From assembly GCF_008704715.1 (NCBI RefSeq), contig NZ_CP023689.1:9486001-9550000 (forward strand): a stretch of 64,000 bases of DNA, read 5' to 3'. Source of the stretch: Streptomyces chartreusis (GTDB lineage Bacteria > Actinomycetota > Actinomycetes > Streptomycetales > Streptomycetaceae). Of this stretch, positions 19,601-28,600 are shown one piece after another. The translations under genes were made by a program, and so were the position numbers. Numbering within the stretch: the stretch's first letter is position 1; each line of letters begins with the position of its first letter. The notes beneath the pieces are model-generated. The model had not been told where the DNA came from. It made no database searches and saw only the letters and a program-made list of their open reading frames with translations.

Positions 19601-22600
19601 GCACCTGGCGCAGCCCGAGCCGGCTGCCGGTCGGCGGCAGCCCCGCACAGGTCCGGTTCAAGCTGACCCCGGTCACCACCACCGTGGAACGGCTGCGCAC
19701 CGGCTTCGAGTTGGAGGACTACCGCACCACCGCCCGCGACAACTCCGGCAGCTCCTCCCAGGACCGCGGCGCCGACGTCACGCTCGCCACCGGCCAGCGC
19801 GCGGCGGAGAGCGGCATCCTCCTCGCCAACCCCTCGCTCCAGGGCACTGCCGCCAAGCAGCGCTCCAGCACCCGGACCGAGACAGCCGGCAACACCTCGA
19901 TGCCGAACATCGCCACCACGCAGGCGCACGCCGAGATCGTCACCAGCTACATCCTGACCGTCACCATGACCGACGCCTCGGGTGAAGCACTGTCACCCCG
20001 GGCCGTGACGTCGGTCGGCACCCTCAACGAGATCGTCCCGGCCGGCCTGCTCACCCCCACCGACGACGGCGCCGACGGCATGCTCACCGAGGAGGACGTG
20101 CCCGAACCGGAGCGGGCGGTGCAGATGCTGACCGCCGATCAGGCACGCCCGCGGGGCATCGCCGCCTGGCGGAGCGGCGACGACGGCACCGGCAACGCCG
20201 ACCCGGACGTCCTGCCCTTCGACGACCGCATCGGCTCCGGCATCCTCGCCGTCGACATCCGGGGCGCGGCCAACGTGCAGGATGCCCTGACCCTCGCCAC
20301 CGCCCGCGCCGACGGCATGGGCGACAGCGACCTCGGCCGCCGCCACACCGGCAACGTCCTCACCGAGCGCGTGCGCATGGCCCGTCTCACCCCGCTCACC
20401 GGCCTCGGCACCGCCCCCGCGCAGGCCCAGCAGGAGGCCACCACACAGGTCGGGCTCACCGCAGGCTTCCGCGAGGCCCTCGGCACGAACGGCTCACAGC
20501 TCCCCGCCCAGGCCTCGGCCCGCCTGTTCGGACAGTCCCACACCGCCGACTCCCGCCTCTACGCGAAGATGCACCGCACCGGCGCCCGGCTGCTCGCCGT
20601 CGAGAGCAAGCCGCGTATGGAGGCCATGCAGCGCTCGAAGACCTCCGACGCGCTGGAGGCCGGCATCACCGACAACGTCGAGGGCATGGTCGGCACGTCG
20701 CCGCTCGCGGGCAACAGCAACGCGGGCGTCACCAACCCGGGCGCCTCGGTCCCGATCGGCGGTGCGAACGACGGCACCGGCCTCAAGGGCACCGTCGACA
20801 CCACCCTCGGCACCCACCTCAAGGTCGTCACCGACCGCAGCATGCTCTTCGCGGTCCCGGTGAGCTGGCTGTCCGTGGCCGAAGTGGACCACCACCTCAC
20901 CGACAGCCGCCCACTGCACGCGCTCGGCAAGGCCAAACGCGGCCCGCGCGCCGCCGAGGCCGAGACCACCGCCCTGGTCTGGCTCCGCGAGGACATCGCC
21001 CGCGACTACGGCCTCCTGGACGACACCACCTTCCCCGACGAGGTCGGCGCGGCCTGGGACGCCATGGCCAAGGCGGCCGGCGACCTCGCCGCCGCCGAGA
21101 AGGGCTACTACGACGCCCGGGCCAGGGCCCGCGAGACCTGGCTGGACCTGACCGCGGACGAACAGGCCGCACTCGGCGACGACCGGCCCGACCTGCCGAC
21201 CGTCCTGCCGCAGTCCGTGGCCCAGTCCCCGGCCGTCGCCGCGTGGCAGGCCGCCCGCGAGGAGGTGCGCCGCTGGCAGGGACACACCGACTCCGCCGCC
21301 GCGGACCACCACCGGCTGCACCTCGCGGCATCCCGCCTCACCGCCCACCACCAGGGACGGGCGACGGTCCCGGTGCCCGACAGGGCGCAGGAGTACACCG
21401 AGCCGGCCTGGCGCTCCGAGGCCCCCGAGCCGTACCGGATCACCGACGGCACCGACTCCGCCCCGCGCACCCTCACCTCGCCCGACGGCACCACGGTGCG
21501 CGAGGTGCACGACATGCCGCACGACGGCGCCTCGTTCTTCCACGCCCTGATCGCCGTCGCCCAGGACCGCGGCCGGCTGCCCCACCTCCTCGGCACCGAC
21601 CTCGCGGCCCGGTTCACCGCCGCCCCCGGCGACGCGGCGGTCACCGAACGGGCCGTGCGGGCCGCCCGCAACCGCCTGGCCTGGGAGCTGGGCGAGAACC
21701 GCAACGAGGACCTGCTCGACACCCTCGCCCTCGACGCCGCGGACACCTTCACCCAGGACGAACTCGACTTCGCGCAAGTACGGCTGACCCCCGCCCAGCA
21801 GGCCGAGTTCGACGCGTTCGGCCGTCTACCGCAGACGCTCTGGCCGACCCCCGAGCAACGGGTGGCGCTGGCCACCGCCGCCATGCTCCGGCCGTTCACG
21901 AGCGAGCCGCCGCAGAGCGGCACCGCACAACCCGCCCCGCCGGAACGCCGCGCCGGCGACCACGGCGGCGCCGACCTGCTGCCCGCCCTCGCCGCCCGGC
22001 TCCTCGGCACCCCGGTCACCGTGGTGACCGGCGAGGGCCGCGAGCAGCGCTTCCTCCCGCACGGCACCGATCCGGCCGCCGTCGACCCGGCCACCGACCC
22101 CGTCCTCTTCAACGCCGACGGCTACTTCCACGCCACCCTTCCGCCCGGCACCCCGCCCCCGGTCGCCACCCCGCTGCCGGCGCCGTCGACCACGTCCGGC
22201 AGCGGGACCTCCGACACCGACGTCACCCCTGCACACCGCAGCCACACCAACCCGCCCTGGCACCCGCCCGCCGAGAGCACCGGCCCGCGCTACCGCCTCG
22301 CCCGCGACGGCGTCCTCACCGCACCGGACGGCGCCACCTACACCCAGGGCACCCCCACCGGCCGCGGCAACGGCTTCTTCGCCGCGCTCACCACCGCCCT
22401 GCGGCACGCGGCCCAACAGCCCGGACTGGAGCGCCACGAGGCGACACGGCTGCGCCTGCGCGCCGACGCACCGCCCGCCCAGCTGATGCGCCTGAACGGC
22501 CTGCCCGGCGCCCGTGCCGAACGCGACTCGCTCTTCACGCCACCGCCCCTCACCGTCCGCCCGGGCGCACCCGCACCGAGCCAGGACGCCCGCGACGGAC

Positions 22601-25600
22601 ACCTGCGCCGCCATCTCGCCGAGGCCCCCTGGGGTCCCGGGGCGGACCGCGCGGTGGCCGAGTGGGCCGCCGCCGCGACGGGCACCACCGTCACCCTCGT
22701 CGAGGAGAACGGCACCGCCCACACCTACCCCGGCCCGTCCGGCGAATCCGGCCCGCACCTTCGACTCCGCCGCCGCGGCGGCGACTTCGTCCCCCTGATC
22801 CTGCGCACCCCGGCACCCGCCCCGACCCCGCCGGTCTCCGAGACCGTCCCGCCGCCGTCGGACCAGGACCCGGCCACCGTCCCCCTGCCCCCGTCGCCGA
22901 CCGGCAGCGACCTCCCGGGCCTGCCCGGCGAGGAGGAGGCGTACGACCTCAGCACGCTGTCGGGCGCGGGCGATCCCACGGACGCGGGCTCCGACGTGGA
23001 GATGGACCTCGACTCCGGTTCCGAAGGCGAGCGGGCGGCCGTCGAGGCGAGCCCGGAGCACGCGTTCGCGGTCGAGTTCGCCGACCTGCTGGACGAGGCC
23101 GAGCTGCGGGCCGACGCCCTGCTGGACGTCGTACGACGCCGCAACGCACAGTTCGGCGGCTTCCCGGACGTGGCGTTCGACAGCGCGTTCACCGAGCACA
23201 CCGGGATCGGCGTGCCCGAAGCCCTGGACCAGGTGGAGCAGGCCGGCCGGCTGTCGTCCGAGGAGTACGAGGCGCTCCGGGAGGCGCTCGGTCTCGGGAT
23301 CGGCGTCCCCTTCACGCAGACGAACCCGCCCGGCACCTCCCAGCGGGACCGCGAGGTGACGCTGCGGATGCTGGACCGGGTGGCACGCCTCGTGAAGGAA
23401 GCGCTCCGCAAGCCGGACCGTCAGGCCGACGCCCAGGTCACCCCGCACATCGCCGTCACCGTGCTGCCGGACGGTTCGCTAGGCATCGCCGGCAACACCG
23501 GCGCCAAGGCGCTCACCGCCGACGAGGCCGCCTTGGTGGAGCAGGAGCTGCGCTGGTTCGTCTCCGGGCAGGAGCCTGGCGGTACCCAGCGGGTGCGGGA
23601 ACTGGAGCAGTGGTCGAGGGACGAGGAGTCCCACCGGCAGTGGTCGGCTCGGATGGACCAAGAGGAGCGTGACCTCGCCCAGCGGTCCGCCGATCAGGCG
23701 GAGCTGCGGACCCGGCTGGAGGAGCAGTACGAGACGGGTGAATGGGACGACACGCTCCAGCGGCAGTGGGACACCCTGCTGGAGGACGAGACGGCCGCCG
23801 GGCAGGAGCAGCAGCGACTGACGGGGGAGCGCCGGCAGTGGCGGCGCGACGAGCGGTGGCTGGCACGCAGGCGGCCCGGTGTCGCACGGGACGTACGGGA
23901 CCGTACGAAGCTCCGGGCGCTGGCCACCGGCTGGTACCGGCTCTACCACCCGGACTCGCCCGAACTCGACCTCGTCAAGCGGGCGTTGACAAACCCGCGC
24001 ATCCTCAACGTGGCGGGCCGGGACGGCACCCCGGCACCCGGGGCGCACGGCTCCGAGCACGGCGAGCTGACCCTGCTCGGGCACTGGGTCGCGCACTGGG
24101 AGAACAACCCCGGCGACCCGAACACGCCCCAGACGCTGCCGCTGGGCGGGTTCAAGATGGCCTGCGCCTCCTGCGACCTCGCCTACCAGGCGGTCAACGA
24201 GCACATCGGGAGCACACTCGGCTACCGGGTGCAGGCGTCCGGCACCCACGGAATGTTCTTCCCCGGCTGGCGCATGCCCCAGTGGATGCGGCAACGGCCG
24301 CAACTGGTGCAGCACATCAGGGACAACGCGGAGAACATCGGTGCCTACCTGGACCAGGGCGGCGTACTCCAGGGCGAGCGGACCGAGGGCACACACGAGC
24401 AGAATCCCGCCGGCTCCTCGTCCGAGTACGAATCGGGCGACGAGGCCATGGACACGGACGCCATGCCCGACTCCCCGGAACCGGGCACATCCCCGCGACT
24501 GCCGCAGACCCTGTCGCCCGGTCCGGACGAGCCCACCGCCACCCCGCCGGTCCCACGAGGCCCGCGCGACAACCGGCCCCGCTTCGTGGTGCGTTCCGGC
24601 TTCGACGCCCGCCGCTTCTCGCACGACGGCGATCCGGTCACCGACCTCACGGTGCGCCTCGCGATCCGGGGACCCGAGGGTCAGGCCGAGCACGTACGCC
24701 GCCAACTGGCGGAAGGCGTACGTCAGTTGCTCAACGACCCGGCCCACCGCCTGGCCAACGGCGACCGGCTGCATGTGACCGTCGAACATGTCGACCCAGC
24801 CGACTCGCCCCATCTGACCGTGGACCTGGCGGGCCGGGACCGTGCGATGGACCAGACGACATGGTGGGCCGACGCGTCTCCGGCACACCTCGTCCACGAA
24901 CTCACCCACCAGCTCGGCCTGCGCGACGAATACCGGGACTCCGACTCCCCGCACCGACCCCACATCCCCGGCAGCCTGCTCGGTGCCCTGGACGAGCAGC
25001 CCGAGGACGCCTCGCTCATGGCCGCCGGCCTCCGAGGGCGGCACCTGGCCCTGATGAGCGCCCTGATCGGCGACGTGACGCCGCAGCCGCAGCAGGGAGA
25101 CCAGACCTGGGAAGCGGCCCGTACGGCAGCCACGCCCGTCACTCGCAAGTCGGTCTGGGTCGACCCGGTCTCGCTGCCCGGATCCGGGTCTGCCGAGGAC
25201 GTGACCGACGTCCCGGCCCGCATGCCGCAGGACGCGACCCTCACCCCCTTCAAGTCGGGCAACTACGAGTTCACCAACCTGAAGCACACCAACGAGACCT
25301 ACCGCGACAAGGCCGTCCGCATCATCGACCTGCTGCGCAAGCACGACACGATCCGGGACTACATCGGCGGCCGCCCCTGCCGGATCACCCTGCATCTGCG
25401 CACGACGGAGACCCCGGCCGACGTCACGGACCGCGGCGAGGCCGGGGTCGACATCAACCTTGCGAGCTACTACTTCGAGAAGTACGACATCGGCTACATC
25501 ATGGGCATGCTGGCCCACGAGATCGGCCTGCACCCGCTCGCCTCCCGGAACACGAACATCCCCGACGAGGAGGAGATGTTCGCGGGCGTGCCGCTGGCCG

Positions 25601-28600
25601 TGCCCGGACTGTCCGACCTGAAGACGCCTCGCACCATGAGCACCGAGGGCGCGGGCCAGGCCGACCACATCATGGCGGCCTTCCCCAGCAGCACCCGGCA
25701 CGGGATCTACCGCGACATCGTCGTGAAGATGGCGGGCGTGCTGGCCCAGGACGCGCAGGCACGGGAGGAGGGTGCGAAGGCCAAGGACGTCACGGACCTG
25801 ATCGACACGTACCTCATGGACCTGGCGACCATCGCGGTCACCAACGACCGGCGCAAGGACGCCGCCTGGGAGCCCCGCTACACGGCGAAGGTCTACAACG
25901 CCTACAAGGAGATGTTCGTCGCGCAGCTGGCCGACGACAGCCCCGTCCGCGCGCTGCTGCCCGCGGACAAGAGCTGGTACAACGTGACCGGCAACTTCCT
26001 CGGCCTGGGCACCAGCTTCACGTTCAACAACCAGGGCGACAGCATCCAGACCGGCACCGCCACCGACGAAGCCCGCCCCCGCCTCCCTCGAACCGGCACC
26101 GAAACAGCACCGCGGCCGACCGGTACGCCACAGCGTCCCCGCGACAACCGGCCCCGCTACGTGGTGCGTTCCGGCTTCGACGCCCGCCGCTTCTCCTACG
26201 ACGGCGAGCCCGTCACCGACCTCACCGTCCGAGTCGCCCTGCGCGGCACCGACACGCAGGCCGCCCAGGTGTACGACCGGCTCACGGCGGGCGTGCACGA
26301 GTTCCTGAACAACCCCGGCCACCGGCTCCCCAACGGCGACCGTCTGCACGTCACCGTCGAGCTGGTCCGGCCGACGGACTCCCCGCACCTGACCGTGAAC
26401 CTCGCCGGACGTGACCGGGCGATGGACCAGACGACATGGTGGACGGACGCCGACCCGGTCCAGCTCGTCCATGAACTCACCCACCAGCTGGGCCTGCGTG
26501 ACGAGTACCGCGACGCCGATTCCCCGCACCGCCCCCACATCCCGGGCAGCCTGCTCGGCGCCCTGGACGAGCAGCCCGAGGACGCGTCCCTCGCGCCCGC
26601 CGGCCTCCGCGGGCGGCATCTGGCCCTGCTCGGCGCGCTCATCGGCCCCGTCGCCGCACACCCTCAGCCTGAGGACCAGACCTGGGACGCGGCCCGTATG
26701 AGCACCGCACCCGTCACGCGTCAGTCCGTCTGGGTCGACCCGGTGTCCCTGCCCGGCACCGGGTCAGCCGAGACAGGGACCGACGTCCCGGCCCGCATGC
26801 CGCAGGACGGCACGCTCACTCCCTTCAGGTCGGGCAACTTCGAGTTCACCAACCTGAAGCACACGAACGAGCGGTACCGCGACAAGGCCGTCCGCATCAT
26901 CGAACTGCTCGGGGACCACCCGACGATCCGGGACTACATCGGCGGCCGCCCCTGCCGCATCACCCTGCACGTGCGGACCACGGAAACCCCGGCCGACGTA
27001 CGTGACCTGGGCGACGACGGTGTGCAGATCAACCTTGCGAGCTACTACTTCGAGAAGTACGACATCGGCTACATCATGGGCATGATGGCCCACGAGATCG
27101 GCCTGCACCCGCTCGCCTCCCGGAACAGGGACATCCCCGACGAGGAAGCGATGTTCCGCGGCATTCCGCTCCCGGTGCCGGGGCTGGCCGACCTGAAGAC
27201 GCCGCGCACCATGAACACCGACAGCGCGGGCCAGGCGGACCACATCATGGCCGCGTTCCCCAGCAGCACCCGGCACGGGATCTACCGCGACATCGTCCTG
27301 AAGATGGCCGACATGCTGGCCGAGGCCGCGCGGGCCGGCGTGGAGGGCGCCAAGGCCAAGGACGTCACCGACCTCATCGACTGCTACCTCATGGACGTCG
27401 CCTCCATCGCGATCACCAGCGACTACCGCATGAACGCGGCCAAGGAGCCCGGCAACACCGCCAAGGTCTACAACGCCTACAAGGCCCTGCTCGCCCAGCA
27501 CATGGCCGAGGACAGCCCCGCCCGTCCCCTGCTGCCCGCCGACAAGGGACTGTTCGGAGTCGTACGGGACTTCGCCCAGCTCGCCACCAGCCTTGCGACG
27601 AACAACCGCGGCGACAGCATCCAGCAGCCCATCGCGACGGACGAGGCCCAGCCACGGCTGCCGCAGGGCACGGAGGCGCCGCCGCAGCAAACCCCCTCCA
27701 CCACACCTCAGTTGCGGGGCTCGCGCGATGGCCGTCCGCGATTCGTGGTGCGGGCCGGCTTCGACGCGAGGCGGTTCTCGTACGAGGGCGAGCCGGTCAC
27801 CGACCTCACCGTGCGCCTCGCGATCCGGGGTCCGCAGGACCAGGCCGCTCAGGTGCGCGACCGCCTCGCGGCAGGCGTGCGTGAGTTCCTGAACGCGCCC
27901 GCGTACCGCCTGCCGAACGGGGACCGTCTACACGTGACCGTCGAGCACGTCGACCCCTCCGACGACCCGCAGTTGACGGTGGATCTGGCGGACCGGGACC
28001 GGGTGATGGACCAGAACACCTGGTGGGCCGATGCCGACCCGATCCATTTCGTCCACGAACTCACCCATCAGCTGGGCCTGCGCGACGAGTACCGCGACGC
28101 GGCATCCCCGCACCGCCCGCACGTCCCGGGCAGCCTGCTGGGCGCTCTGAACGAGTCCCCCGAGGACGCCTCACTCGCCGCCGGCGGCCTCCGCGGCCGG
28201 CACCTGGCCCTGCTCGGCGCGCTCATCGGGGACGTCACCCCTGCCCCCGACCTGGACACCGCGCAGACCTGGGACACGGCCCGGACCGCGGCCGTACCCG
28301 TCCCGCACAAGTCGGTGTGGGTGGACCCGGTCTCCCTGCCCGAGCCGGCGGATGGCACGACGGCCGACGGAGTCCCGGCGCAGGTGCAGCAGGACCAGAA
28401 CGCCCAACCGGCGCCCGCCTACGTGCCGTTCTCCTCGGAGAACTTCGAGTTCACCAATCTCAGGTTCACGGACGACAGGTACCTCGCCAAGGCCGTCCGC
28501 ATCATGGAGCTGCTGCGCAAGCACGACACGATCCGGGACTACATCGGCGGCCGCACCTGCCGTATCACCCTCCGCGTGCGCACCACCGAGACCCCGGCCG

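Noticed and set aside
14200..19929. A 1909-codon minus-strand frame opposite the giant gene
   Set aside because: Codon position bias clearly follows the plus-strand frame, and the minus product lacks any recognisable family.
16617..19985. A 1122-codon plus-strand frame in another phase within the giant gene
   Set aside because: It is rich in Arg/Pro/His, as expected from a shifted reading of the real gene, with no domain.
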